A DNA stretch of 64,000 bases from Streptomyces sp. R28 (GCF_041052385.1 NZ_CP163439.1:5631001-5695000); one strand, 5' to 3'; positions 52,053 through 60,937 are shown, numbered from the stretch's first letter. The notes: generated by a model not told the origin, from the sequence alone. Numbers and translations are program-made.

Positions 52053-52166
52053 ATGGTCCGTGCCGGCTCGTCCTCCGAGAAGGCTGCGTTGATCTACCAG
52101 CACTCCGACGACGACCGACAGCAGGAAGTGGCAACCGGTCTCGACGCGACCGTACGCAGGGCGCGA
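52053..52166 (+). pseudogene. C-terminal fragment of a tyrosine integrase
   Basis: The frame reads S-S-S-E-K-A-A-L-I-Y-Q-H-S-D-D-D-R, which contains the box II end with the nucleophile Tyr of actinobacterial integrases, followed by the usual short charged tail (A-T-V-R-R-A-R). The box II H-x-x-R is missing. It fits as the missing end of the integrase fragment at 42568-42887, now 9 kb apart, or as part of a second integrase. Confidence 0.75.
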
Positions 52167-52192
52167 TGTGGTCGACGTCGAGGTGGCCCCAG

Positions 52193-52384
52193 CCGCCGGT
52201 GTCGTCGACGGAACCCCAGCCGACGCGCGGCTGGGGTTCCTCGAGGCGGTGAGTTTCGGTCAGCGGGTGGAGTTGCCCACGCCGTAGACAGCTCGTCCAC
52301 GCGTCGGCGGACCGCATCACATCGCGATCACCGTGGATCAGGCGGGTCAGCGCTGCAGGGTGAGCAGACCCGGCCGGTACGGCA
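52193..52384. repeat. Long direct repeat, copy 2
   Basis: Nearly identical to 40499-40684, including the terminator hairpin (here 52212-52238). It lies downstream of the GH10-GH62 gene and ends within its last codons, then similarity continues at coding level. Confidence 0.9.
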
Positions 52385-54809
52385 TTTTCAGGTAGTCGGT
52401 GTTCTCCGGTGTGTCTTTGGGGAGGCCCTGATAGAGGAACTGCAGGTTGCAGGGGTCGATGGTCATGGTCTGGTCGGGGTTGTCGCGGAGCATGTCACCG
52501 TGGCTGACGCCCTTGGCCCAGGGGGAACCGCTGTTGGCAGTGCCCGCGAAGGGGCTGCTCTCGCTGCCGGCCTGGACGGTCCACGGACCGTCCAGGCTGG
52601 GGGCGGTGAACGAGCGGAAGTAGCGGTCCTTGCCCATCGCCTCGACGATCATGAGGTACTGGTTCTGCCCCTTGACCTTGTAGACCTCCGGCGCCTCGAA
52701 CAGCTTGTCCCTCGTGTCGCTCATGACCGTGGTGTACGAGGAGCCGAAGCTGCTGGGGAAGTTCCCGAGCGGCATGCTCGCCCGGTAGATCTTGCCGTTG
52801 TCAGCGGCGAAGAACAGGTACATGTTCTGGTCGTCGGCGATCAGGGTCGGGTCGATCGGGGAGTTCTTCTGGCCCGGCTCGGGGCCGTCGGGGAGGCTGC
52901 CGGTGAACAGCGGCTGCTTGGCGGACCAGCCGTTGGGGTTGGTGGGGTCGCTGGACGTGCGGTAGTAGAGCGGCCACTGACTCCACTGGGACACCTGCAC
53001 CCAGATGTTCTTGGTTGAGAGGTAGAACAGTTCGGGCGCCACCGCGGGCTCGTTCATCGCGGTCTGGGTGGCCGCCCCCATGTCCGACCAGTTCGTGAAG
53101 GGACTGAACGCCGTCGAGCCCCACTTCGTTCCGTCGGAGGTGGTCGCGTAGACCAGGTTCTTGCCGTTGTACTTCACGGTGGCGAAGTCCTTCAGCGCGA
53201 CCTGCCCGTTCGCCGGCTGTGCCAGCGGACCCGTCGAGGTCCACCGGTAGGTCGACGGGAGAGCGCACGTGTCGCTCTTCGGCGCCGCGGTCGGCTTGAA
53301 GTTCCAGTGCTGGTTGGCGCCGCCGTTGGAGGCCCAGACCTGGACGGGAGTGCCGTTGGCGGTCTTGCCGCCGGGGATCTCCAGCGCCCGGCCGCTGGCG
53401 GCGTTGGTCAGCGTGTAGGAGCCGTCGCTGTTCCGGCTGGCCCGCCAGTGCTGGTTGGCACCGCCCTTGGAGTCCTGGATCGTCGTCCTCGTCCCGTTGC
53501 CCGTCCGGTTGGCCGGCTCGTCCAGTACCCGGCCGCTGGCGGCGTTGGTCAGCGTGTAGGAGCCGTCGCTGTTCCGGCTGGCCCGCCACTGCTGGTTGGA
53601 GGCACCGCTGGCGCCCCACACCTGGAGCGGGGTGCCGTTGCCGTTATATCCCGCGGGCTGGTCGAGAACGCGTCCGGCGGCCGCGTTGGAGAGCGTGTAG
53701 ACGGTGCCGGAGGTGATGACCCCGCCCGGCGTGCTGCCGCTGCTGCTGCTGCCGCCGCTGCTGCCGCTCAGGGCGGTGAGCACCGCGTTGTAGGCGGGCT
53801 TCTTGTTGCCGCTGCTGTCGAACAGCAGCGGGTTCGCACCGGTGCGCCAGGAGTCGCTGTCGCGGATGCCCCACACCGTGATGCCCGTGCAGCGGGCGAC
53901 GTTCAGGCAGGCCTTGACGGCGTTGGCGTACGCGCCGGCGGACGCCTGGGCGATGTCGAGCTCGGTGATCTGGACATCCACGCCGAGGGCGGCGAAGTTC
54001 GACAGCGTGGTCTGGAAACTGGCGGGCGGGCCGTCGGCGCCGAAGTGGCTCTGGAGGCCGACGCAGTCGATGGGCACACCGCGGGACTTGAAGTCCTTGA
54101 CCATGCGGTAGACGCCCTGGGTCTTGGCGTCGGACCAGTTCTCGATGTTGTAGTCGTTGTAGCAGAGCTTGGCCGAGGGGTCGGCCTTCCGGGCGGTGCG
54201 GAAGGCCTCTTCGATGAAGCCGTTGCCCAGCACGTCCTGGAACACCGAACTGCGGTGCTGACCACTGCCGCCGTCGGCGAACGCCTCGTTGACCACGTCC
54301 CAGGAGTGGATCTTGCCCTTGTAGCGGTTCATCACGGTGGTGATGTGGTTGTTCATCACGCTGCGCAGCGTGTTCGCGTCCCTGATGGAGCTGACCCAGC
54401 CGGGCAGTTGGGAGTGCCAGACCAGGGTGTGGCCGCGCATCTTCTGGCCGTGCGCGGAGGCGTGGTTGACGATCCTGTCGGCGGGGGCGAAGTTGAACGA
54501 CCCGCGGGAGGGTTCGGTGGCGTCCCACTTCATCTCGTTCTCCGGGGTGATCATGTTGAATTCCCGGTCGAGAAGGGTGGAGTACGTCGAGTCGCCGAGC
54601 CTGCCCGAGGCCACTGCCGTGCCGAAGTAGCGGCCGCCGGCGGCCGCCGCATCAGCGGCCACGGTCGGCGTGCCGGCCTTCGGCGCGTCTTCGGCCAGGG
54701 CTATCAGCGGTACGGCGGCAGCCGCGGCGGCGAGAACCACGGCGGCGGCGAGCACGCGGCGGGTTGCCGGACGGCGGCGATGATAGCGGTTCTGATCTAG
54801 CAACAGCAT
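52347..54809 (-). CDS. Multidomain xylan hydrolase: GH10 - CBM13 - GH62
   Basis: The 820-aa secreted enzyme has a signal (residues ~18-40) and a GH10 endoxylanase (about 50-349) with acid/base Glu175 in D-V-V-N-E-A-F and nucleophile Glu283 in I-T-E-L-D-I-A. A Ser/Gly linker (349-363) leads to a ricin-type CBM13 with three repeats (364-500), then a GH62 arabinofuranosidase (510-820; P-I-D-P-T-L-I-A-D-D). It would cut the xylan backbone and strip arabinose with one protein. Two CBM repeats are almost identical DNA with a 135-bp period. ATG 54809 has a very close AAAGG; TTG 54803 is an alternative start. Confidence 0.93.
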   Translation of the reverse strand: MLLLDQNRYHRRRPATRRVLAAAVVLAAAAAAVPLIALAEDAPKAGTPTVAADAAAAGGRYFGTAVASGRLGDSTYSTLLDREFNMITPENEMKWDATEPSRGSFNFAPADRIVNHASAHGQKMRGHTLVWHSQLPGWVSSIRDANTLRSVMNNHITTVMNRYKGKIHSWDVVNEAFADGGSGQHRSSVFQDVLGNGFIEEAFRTARKADPSAKLCYNDYNIENWSDAKTQGVYRMVKDFKSRGVPIDCVGLQSHFGADGPPASFQTTLSNFAALGVDVQITELDIAQASAGAYANAVKACLNVARCTGITVWGIRDSDSWRTGANPLLFDSSGNKKPAYNAVLTALSGSSGGSSSSGSTPGGVITSGTVYTLSNAAAGRVLDQPAGYNGNGTPLQVWGASGASNQQWRASRNSDGSYTLTNAASGRVLDEPANRTGNGTRTTIQDSKGGANQHWRASRNSDGSYTLTNAASGRALEIPGGKTANGTPVQVWASNGGANQHWNFKPTAAPKSDTCALPSTYRWTSTGPLAQPANGQVALKDFATVKYNGKNLVYATTSDGTKWGSTAFSPFTNWSDMGAATQTAMNEPAVAPELFYLSTKNIWVQVSQWSQWPLYYRTSSDPTNPNGWSAKQPLFTGSLPDGPEPGQKNSPIDPTLIADDQNMYLFFAADNGKIYRASMPLGNFPSSFGSSYTTVMSDTRDKLFEAPEVYKVKGQNQYLMIVEAMGKDRYFRSFTAPSLDGPWTVQAGSESSPFAGTANSGSPWAKGVSHGDMLRDNPDQTMTIDPCNLQFLYQGLPKDTPENTDYLKMPYRPGLLTLQR

Positions 54810-55657
54810 GCCTTTCAGGAGCAGTGGGCCTCGGTCTCGGTCCCGGTTGTCTTCAGTTGGCGCCGCGCGCACAAAGGTTGCCGTGATCGGGGAGGAATTC
54901 TTTGTCGAGCCGGAGATCGGCGCAGCCCTGAGTCCCGTCGGTCCCGTCGGGGCGAAGCCGCCCCGGCTCGCGAGGGTGCCTGAGGGGGGCGCCTCGACTG
55001 CACATGGATGCCGGTCCCCGCTCTGGTCTGCAAGATCACAGAAAGCCGGTTCTGCGCCGCAGACTTTGATCTCCACGACGGGCAGCCTGGCGTCCAAGGC
55101 GGCGGGCGCGGCGCGATATCGCGACTCAAGATCGAGAGATTTGCCTCTCCGGACAAAGACCTCACCTCATGGTGAGGAGCCTGCTGCCCGAGGTGAGGAG
55201 GCAGCCCGATGGAGTGGATCACCACAGGGCGGGGCGCCGTCGTAGGGCTGTTGGTGATGCGCGCGTGCTGCTCCGACAGGTGCGAGAACTTCTGATGGAC
55301 GTGGGTGCCGTTGTTCGCGGGTGGCGTGGGCCTCTGAGCGTGGTGAGGGATTCAGGACCCTCCACCGTTCGGTTCTTCCTCCCAGGTTGCCCAGGCCGTT
55401 GCCGCGCTGCGTGACGCTGGTCCAACTCCGGGCCGTCCTCTTGTGGACCGGCTGAACGACCGATCGGCCACGCTCCGGGGCCGGGACGTCCTCCTCCGAT
55501 GCGAAGGCCGCCGGATCGGACCTGCATCACCTCAAGGAGCTGAGGCCGGGGTCGGGTGGCCGGTCCGAGATTCGGATTCCCCGGACGGGGCCTATGAGGT
55601 CGGCTCGGCTGGTCCTCGGCAAGGGGACATGGGAAGTGGCGCCGGATACATCAATCC
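54810..55657. other. Non-coding region of about 850 bp
   Basis: No gene I can support on either strand. The left end is the GH10-GH62 promoter region. A short hairpin CCTCACC-TCAT-GGTGAGG lies at 55160-55177. The rest looks like decayed coding DNA without recognisable motifs. Confidence 0.45.
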
Positions 55658-55683
55658 GGTACATGGACTACTCTTGGTACATG
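55658..55683 (+). promoter_or_regulatory. Direct repeats at the antitoxin start
   Basis: GGTACATG occurs at 55658-55665 and 55676-55683, 18 bp apart; the second contains the start codon of the antitoxin gene. Ribbon-helix-helix antitoxins bind short repeats over their own promoter, so this is a plausible autoregulatory site. No ribosome binding site is visible before the ATG, which suggests a leaderless message. Confidence 0.5.
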
Positions 55684-55947
55684 TCCATGAAGCGCACCAA
55701 CGTCTACGCCGACCCCGAGGACCTGGCCATCATCAAGGAGGCCGCCAAGCGCCGAGGTATAAGCGAGGCCGAGATCATCCGCCAGGGCATCCACCTTGCA
55801 GCCATGGCGAACCGGGTCTGGGACGAGCCGCTGTTCTCACGCACCTTCGAGGGGCCGGGGCGCACGCTGTCCAAGCCGGAGGTCCGGGACACGGTCGCCG
55901 AGGCCGTCCGGCGTGAGGACGGCCCGGGCTCCGGATCCGCCGCGTGA
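55681..55947 (+). CDS. Ribbon-helix-helix antitoxin (VapB-like)
   Basis: An 88-aa protein with the RHH fold at the N-terminus: K-R-T-N-V-Y-A-D-P-E-D-L-A-I-I-K-E-A-A-K then R-G-I-S-E-A-E-I-I-R-Q-G-I. The C-terminal half would wrap the toxin. ATG 55681 or 55687 may be the start. The stop overlaps the toxin start, the standard antitoxin-first arrangement. Confidence 0.85.
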   Translation: MSMKRTNVYADPEDLAIIKEAAKRRGISEAEIIRQGIHLAAMANRVWDEPLFSRTFEGPGRTLSKPEVRDTVAEAVRREDGPGSGSAA

Positions 55948-56387
55948 TCATTGTCATCGCCGATACGTCCAGCCTTCTGGCAGCCCTGGACTCGGCTCAT
56001 GCGGAACACCGGGCGGCGAACGAGGCGATCATGGCGGCGGGCCTTCTGGTCATGTCCCCGCTCCTGCTGGCCGAACTGGATCACGTGGCGACGCGTGAGC
56101 TCGGCAGGGAGGCTGCCCTCAGCGCGGTCGACGACCTGCGGCGCTGGATGAGCCGGGGTCGTGTCGTCATGCCGGAGATCACGGAGGACCACCTGGGTGC
56201 CGCCCAGTCTGTCCGTGTCCGCTACCGCGCGCTGGACCTCGACCTCGCCGACGCGGTGAACGTGGCGCTTGCCGCCGACTACGACACGGACGCGATTCTC
56301 ACCCTCGACCGACGAGACTTCCGGGCCGTACGCCCGTTGGGCCGCTACAAGGCGTTCCGGGTACTCCCCGACGACCTCCCGCTCTGA
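55944..56387 (+). CDS. PIN-domain toxin (VapC-like ribonuclease)
   Basis: A 147-aa PIN-domain protein with acidic residues in order: Asp7 (I-A-D-T-S-S-L-L), Glu44 (L-A-E-L-D-H), Asp103 (D-L-A-D-A-V-N-V-A-L-A) and Asp122 (T-L-D-R-R-D-F). These coordinate metal for RNA cleavage. GTG 55944 overlaps the antitoxin stop. The pair lies just inside the border at 56.5 kb and could have stabilised the integrated element. Confidence 0.9.
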   Translation: MIIVIADTSSLLAALDSAHAEHRAANEAIMAAGLLVMSPLLLAELDHVATRELGREAALSAVDDLRRWMSRGRVVMPEITEDHLGAAQSVRVRYRALDLDLADAVNVALAADYDTDAILTLDRRDFRAVRPLGRYKAFRVLPDDLPL

Positions 56388-56492
56388 CGCAGGACCCATG
56401 GCGGTCAAGTGTCCGCTCCCACAAGGGGCTTGTGCACCGCCCACGACGAAGCACGTGCAGGACGGGTGTCCGCCATCGCCCCCCAATGAAAC

Positions 56493-56519
56493 AAGCCCCA
56501 GGCCGCTGACCTGGGGCTT
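56493..56519 (-). terminator. tRNA-Gly terminator, copy 3
   Basis: A perfect 10-bp stem AAGCCCCAGG...CCTGGGGCTT, 6 bp past the tRNA fragment on the minus strand; diverged from copies 1 and 4 by compensating changes. Confidence 0.8.
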
Positions 56520-56525
56520 CAAGAA

Positions 56526-56569
56526 GAGCGGGTGACGAGAATCGAACTCGCGCTCCCAGCTTGGGAAGC
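56526..56569 (-). repeat. tRNA-Gly(CCC) 3' fragment, att remnant 2
   Basis: 44 nt matching the 3' part of tRNA-Gly(CCC) with one base change in the variable region and without the CCA end. The 5' half of the gene is absent. About 14 further bases (to GCTTGGGCGG) are shared with copy 3 and probably belong to attP. Confidence 0.85.
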
Positions 56570-57172
56570 GATGGCGCTTGGGCGGGCTTCATGGTCTTGA
56601 CCTGCGCAGATACCTTCCCGCGCGGTAGCGGCGAGGGCCGTGTCGCACCCCTGTTGACCGTGGTTGCCCGCCCTTACGGGCACGGATTGGGCACGGCTTC
56701 GGCCCAGGCGGTTCGGCGGCGCCGTGACGCCCTCGGAAGGATGCACCGTGCGCAAGTCGGGCAAGGCGCGTGCCGGCGCTGTTGCGTGCGCAACCGGTGG
56801 CGCAGTCCCCATGAGAGCCCACGTCCACTCGGCAGCCCAGGGAGAAGGCCAGGAGGGTTCGGGCGGCTCGCCCCCGGCGAGGCGGCAGCGGTGCGGGATG
56901 TCGCCGCGGTGGTGGGAGTCACAAGACCTGCGCCTGTCGCGTACCGCAGCACCACACCGCCTGACCGGATGGGCAGAAGGCGCATGCATCATCTGTGGAT
57001 GGTTTTGACCGCCGACTACAACACCGACGCGACGCGGACCGTGAGCCCGGGGCGCTGTGGGGGTTCTGGGTGAGTCCCCACAAAGTCCGGTGAAACAGAT
57101 CACTGCCAAGTGCGGGCTGAGTACACTCCGTCACCTGGCTGGGCCGTCGGCGACGGGGCGAGGGGTGGGGCG
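56570..57172. other. Region between att remnant 2 and the kinase gene
   Basis: No intact gene. It contains element-border repeat copy 3 at 56651-56694 (CTGTTGACCGTGGTTGCCCG, then CTTACGGGCACG). A frame ending near 57060 reads V-L-T-A-D-Y-N-T-D-A, reminiscent of the PIN toxin end A-D-Y-D-T-D-A, perhaps a scrap of a second toxin. Confidence 0.5.
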
Positions 57173-59149
57173 GTGCTGGTGACGCCAGAGGCCGGGGACA
57201 GGATCGCCGACCGGTATCTCTTGCAGGAGCCCGTCGGAACAGGCGGGATGGGCGTCGTCTGGCTGGCCTGGGACGAGCGGCTCGAACGACGGGTCGCGGT
57301 CAAGTGCGCGCGCCTGGACGACGATCGGGCCACGCGACGGCTCATGGGCGAGGCGCGCAACGCCGGGCGGCTGCACCACCCGAACATCGTGGGCGTCTTC
57401 GACTTCGTCGACGAGGGCGCCACCTGCTGGATCATCATGGAATACGTCCCCTCGCGCAGCCTTGCGCAGATCGTGACGGAGAGCGGCCCGCTCACGCCCG
57501 AGGAGGCCGGGTCGATCGGCTGCCAGATCGCGGCCGCGTTGGCGAAGTCCCACGACGAGGGCGTGGTGCACGGCGATGTGACGCCGGAGAACATCCTCGT
57601 CACCGAGGAAGGCGTCGCGAGACTGACCGACTTCGGGATCTCGCGAGCCCTGTGGAGTGACGTCACACAGAGCGCGACCTGCAGTGTGCGCGGCAAACCC
57701 CGCTATCTGGCCCCGGAGTTGGCCAAGGGGCAGCCCGCGGGCGAGAAGTCCGACGTGTTCTCCCTGGGTGCCTCCCTGTTCTCGGCGGTCGAGGCCCAGT
57801 CGCCGTACGGGGAGGCCGAACACCTCATGGCATATCTGGCCCGGGCGGTCGAGGGACACATCGAGCCGATGCGCCGCGCCGGCCCGTTGGAGGAGCCGCT
57901 CAGCGCTCTGCTGGAGGTGGAGCCCCGGCGCCGGCCCGACGCTGCCGGGGCGCAGAAGCTGCTGACGCGCGCCGCACCCCCGCCCCCGCACATACAGGAG
58001 CAGTTGCACGAGCAGTTGCGCGACAGCCGTATGCGGGACCTCAGCTCCCGCCCGCTCCGGCTGCCCCGACTCGTCCGCCGCCCGCAGGACTCCACGCCCT
58101 TCATGCTTCAGCCGTCACGGCCGCTACGCCGACGCCGCCACCCTTGGGCGATCACGGCGGTGGCGCTGGTCGCGGCGGGCGCGATCACAGCCGGGCTCGT
58201 TCTCTTCGGCCCGTGGGCCTCGAAGGACGAGGGGGGCAAGGGTGACAAGGGTGGCCGCACCGCCGCGACCGACGCGAAACCCTCGGTCACGGCGCGGGCC
58301 GGTGCCATGGGCGACGAGCGTACGGCGGACCCCTGCGGGCTGCTCGACGCCGCCTCTCTGAGCCGCTTCGGCGGCACCGCACTGGACCCTGACTACGGGG
58401 AGATCGACCGGTGTGACGTCCTGGTGCGCAACAACAGCGGTGACGACAACGCGGACGTCCAGGTCAACCTCGACTCGGACCGGGACGACTTCGACGACAT
58501 CCTGTCCACCCGCCTGGTCGGCGGCCTCACGGTCGTGACACTCAAACGTGACGGGAGAACCTGCGAACGGGCCGTACTGACCACCGACGGCAAGCAGATC
58601 CGCGTCATCGGCAAGCAGCTCGCCGAACTGTCGCCCGACCCGTGCCCCATGGCCGACGCCGCGACCGATCACGTGGTCGGCGTGCTGGCCGAGGGCCCGG
58701 TACCCCGGCGTTCCTCGTCGCCGGCTGCGAACTCCCTTGCCCTGCTCGACACCTGCACGCTGCTCGACTCCACCGAGCTCAAGCTGCTTCCCGGCGTCAA
58801 GGCGGACAACCGGGACCGCGGCTTCGGTTCCTGGGACTGCGACTGGTCGAGCGACGACGGCAACCGCGAGGTGGAGATCCAGTTCAGCCGGGACAACTCG
58901 CTGGACGCCGACGACGGAACGCCGGTGAACGTCGTCGGCACGAAGAGCTACTTCATCGCGGACGAGGCCGACAGCTGCACCGTACGGACCCCGCACCGCA
59001 CCTACACGGACTCGGTCGGTGACCGCACCACCGAACTTTTCCAACTGACCGTGTACGCCCCACAGCCGACCAGGCAACTGTGCGACACCGCAACGGAGTT
59101 CGCAGCCGTCGTCGTACGGAACATCTCGAAGCGACTGCCGGAGACGTGA
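57173..59149 (+). CDS. Membrane Ser/Thr protein kinase with unusual catalytic loop
   Basis: The 658-aa product (GTG 57173 after GAGGGGTGGGGCG) has a cytoplasmic kinase domain: G-loop G-T-G-G-M-G (22-27), Lys44 in V-A-V-K, catalytic loop H-G-D-V-T-P-E-N (133-140) and D-F-G (153-155). In the loop the usual R and K of H-R-D-x-K-P-x-N are Gly and Thr, while the catalytic Asp and Asn remain. One membrane helix (about 328-350) follows. The outside part has two domains each beginning D-P-C/D-T-C and L-L-D, like DUF3558-type modules, instead of PASTA repeats. It is paired with the FHA gene one base downstream. Confidence 0.9.
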   Translation: MLVTPEAGDRIADRYLLQEPVGTGGMGVVWLAWDERLERRVAVKCARLDDDRATRRLMGEARNAGRLHHPNIVGVFDFVDEGATCWIIMEYVPSRSLAQIVTESGPLTPEEAGSIGCQIAAALAKSHDEGVVHGDVTPENILVTEEGVARLTDFGISRALWSDVTQSATCSVRGKPRYLAPELAKGQPAGEKSDVFSLGASLFSAVEAQSPYGEAEHLMAYLARAVEGHIEPMRRAGPLEEPLSALLEVEPRRRPDAAGAQKLLTRAAPPPPHIQEQLHEQLRDSRMRDLSSRPLRLPRLVRRPQDSTPFMLQPSRPLRRRRHPWAITAVALVAAGAITAGLVLFGPWASKDEGGKGDKGGRTAATDAKPSVTARAGAMGDERTADPCGLLDAASLSRFGGTALDPDYGEIDRCDVLVRNNSGDDNADVQVNLDSDRDDFDDILSTRLVGGLTVVTLKRDGRTCERAVLTTDGKQIRVIGKQLAELSPDPCPMADAATDHVVGVLAEGPVPRRSSSPAANSLALLDTCTLLDSTELKLLPGVKADNRDRGFGSWDCDWSSDDGNREVEIQFSRDNSLDADDGTPVNVVGTKSYFIADEADSCTVRTPHRTYTDSVGDRTTELFQLTVYAPQPTRQLCDTATEFAAVVVRNISKRLPET

Positions 59150-59150
59150 C

Positions 59151-59981
59151 ATGACCGAGCGGGGAATGGCACGGAGACGGCCGGGGGAACGGGGAATGCC
59201 CGCTCCGGGTGGCCGTCTGCTGCCCGCCACCCACGGGAGCCTCGCCCGGGGCGCGTCAGCGCCGCTGCCCGGCACCCTCTTCGCGCTCGCACTGACCGGC
59301 GGCATCACGCTGGGACCCGGGGACGGGCGCGAGGTCCTGTTCGGCCGCAACCGGCCCGAGGTACACGTATGCCTCGGCGAGGACGACCCCCAGGTCAGCC
59401 GCCACCAGGGCACGCTCACCCACCGGGACGGCCGCTGGTGGGTGAGCAACGCCGGGCGCCTGCCGATCCGGTGCGCCGGTGCCCGCCTGCTGTTCCGGGG
59501 CGAGGAGCCACTGCCGCTCGACACCGGCTACACGCCGCTGTTCGCCGGCGGCTCACGTGGCCGCGAGCACTTGCTGGAGGTCTTCGTCACCGGCCCCGAG
59601 GGCGAGCGGCGGCCGGTACCGCGGCACGGGGACGTCACCCGCCCGCCCCGGGTGTGGGCGCTGACCGAACAGGAGAGGCTCGCCCTCGTCGTACTCGGCC
59701 GGCGGTACCTGCTGCACGAGCCCCGGCCGCAGCCGCTGACCTGGCGGCAGACCGCCGCCGAGCTCGCGGAGTCGCAGCCGTATGCGGGCTGGACGGACAA
59801 GCGCGTCGAGCACCTGGTCAACGGTGTGCGCACACGGCTGTCCCGCGACGGGGTGCCCTGGCTGACCCGCGAGGAGCTCGGTGAGCCGGTGGGCAACGCG
59901 CTCAACGACAACCTGATCCGCGCACTGCTGGCGTCGACCACGCTCGTGCCGATGGACCTGGCACTGATCGACGCCGCCTGA
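59151..59981 (+). CDS. FHA-domain protein, partner of the kinase
   Basis: The 276-aa protein has an FHA domain (about 50-130) with G-R-N-R (65-68), V-S-R-H (82-85) and the W-W-V-S-N-A-G segment with Asn100, the phosphothreonine pocket. The C-terminal half is helical (L-T-E-Q-E-R-L-A-L-V-V-L-G-R-R-Y, T-W-R-Q-T-A-A-E-L-A, R-V-E-H-L-V-N-G-V-R-T-R-L) and looks like a winged HTH. It may thus be a DNA-binding effector that docks on the phosphorylated kinase. ATG 59151 is one base after the kinase stop. Confidence 0.88.
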   Translation: MTERGMARRRPGERGMPAPGGRLLPATHGSLARGASAPLPGTLFALALTGGITLGPGDGREVLFGRNRPEVHVCLGEDDPQVSRHQGTLTHRDGRWWVSNAGRLPIRCAGARLLFRGEEPLPLDTGYTPLFAGGSRGREHLLEVFVTGPEGERRPVPRHGDVTRPPRVWALTEQERLALVVLGRRYLLHEPRPQPLTWRQTAAELAESQPYAGWTDKRVEHLVNGVRTRLSRDGVPWLTREELGEPVGNALNDNLIRALLASTTLVPMDLALIDAA

Positions 59982-60491
59982 CGCCGACAGCGTGGTCGTC
60001 GGCGGAATACGCAGTGCTCGGTGGACATGGAACAGGGCCCCGGCGGCGGCCAGGAGCACCGCGATGACGTCAGCCCCAGAGCCGACGAACCGGCCTGTCC
60101 CGCCGGCTGAGAACGCATCAGCCCTGGCCCAGCAGGAGTCCGGCCTGGCTGCCCTCGGCAATTGCCCGAAGGCCAACTGGAACAAGGTCAAGGTCGAACA
60201 TGACGAGGTCAGGAACGGCGTTCACTGCACGCTCATCAATTGCGGAGTCACGTTCAGCGAGCCTTTGATCCCTGGTCGATCTGATCCGGTTCCTGTGAGG
60301 GAAGTCCGCGGTCGTCGAGGTCTTTCTGGCGCGGGAGGTTCCGCCACGGAGTGCGAAGCCACAGGTCAACGCTGAGTTCCGACGCTGGATGTGTTCCGAG
60401 TGCGGCTGCCACTGGGCACTCGTGCCCATCACGGCCCGATCTTCGTGCACCTGGAAGGCTGGAAAGTGCCGACAAATCCTCGGCACAACCG
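59982..60491. other. Region between FHA gene and att remnant 3
   Basis: About 510 bp with no gene I can support. A frame near 60064-60270 reads L-G-N-C-P-K-A-N-W-N-K-V and stays open, but has no known motif and no clear start. Confidence 0.4.
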
Positions 60492-60516
60492 AACCCCAGG
60501 TCACTGACCTGGGGTT
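60492..60516 (-). terminator. tRNA-Gly terminator, copy 4
   Basis: A perfect 11-bp stem AACCCCAGGTC...GACCTGGGGTT, 6 bp past the tRNA fragment on the minus strand. Confidence 0.82.
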
Positions 60517-60522
60517 TCATCA

Positions 60523-60568
60523 TGGAGCGGGTGACGAGAATCGAACTCGCGCTCTCAGCTTGGGAAGC
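60523..60568 (-). repeat. tRNA-Gly(CCC) 3' fragment, att remnant 3
   Basis: The same 46 nt as at 39609-39654, identical including the CCA end. Again only the 3' part of the tRNA is present. The intact tRNA-Gly should lie at higher coordinates, outside the window. Confidence 0.85.
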
Positions 60569-60649
60569 GACGGTGCTTGGGCGGCCAGATAGCTTCTGAC
60601 CTGGGTAAATGTCTCTCGGTCCAGCGCCCGAAGGTGCGGGATCGCACCG

Positions 60650-60693
60650 CTGTTGACCGTGGTTTACCGGTCTTACGGGCACGCCAAGGGCAC
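60650..60693. repeat. Element-border repeat, copy 4
   Basis: CTGTTGACCGTGGTTTACCG then CTTACGGGCACG, about 80 bp beyond att remnant 3. The stretch 60569-60937 otherwise shows no gene. Confidence 0.6.
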
Positions 60694-60937
60694 ACCGTGC
60701 GGACGGGGCCGCTGGGAGTCCCCGTCCGTGGCCGGCGGACTGCCGATCCTTGGACGTCCGGTCGGTCGCGCAGCCGTTCCCATGCGTGCCGAGGCGGCTC
60801 CTCAACGTCCCAAGCTGAACTCTGAGCGTCCGGGTCGGCGAAACTCGCCAACTGAGGCGCTCAGTCACACCGGTCCGGGGAGCGCTCACATATCCGCGGG
60901 GTCCCACGCGCGCCGCCCAGCGCATCCGCGTTCAGTC

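Noticed and set aside
39609..60568. Three intact tRNA-Gly genes
   Set aside because: Only the 3' 44-46 nt are present; the D-arm and 5' acceptor strand are missing in each copy.
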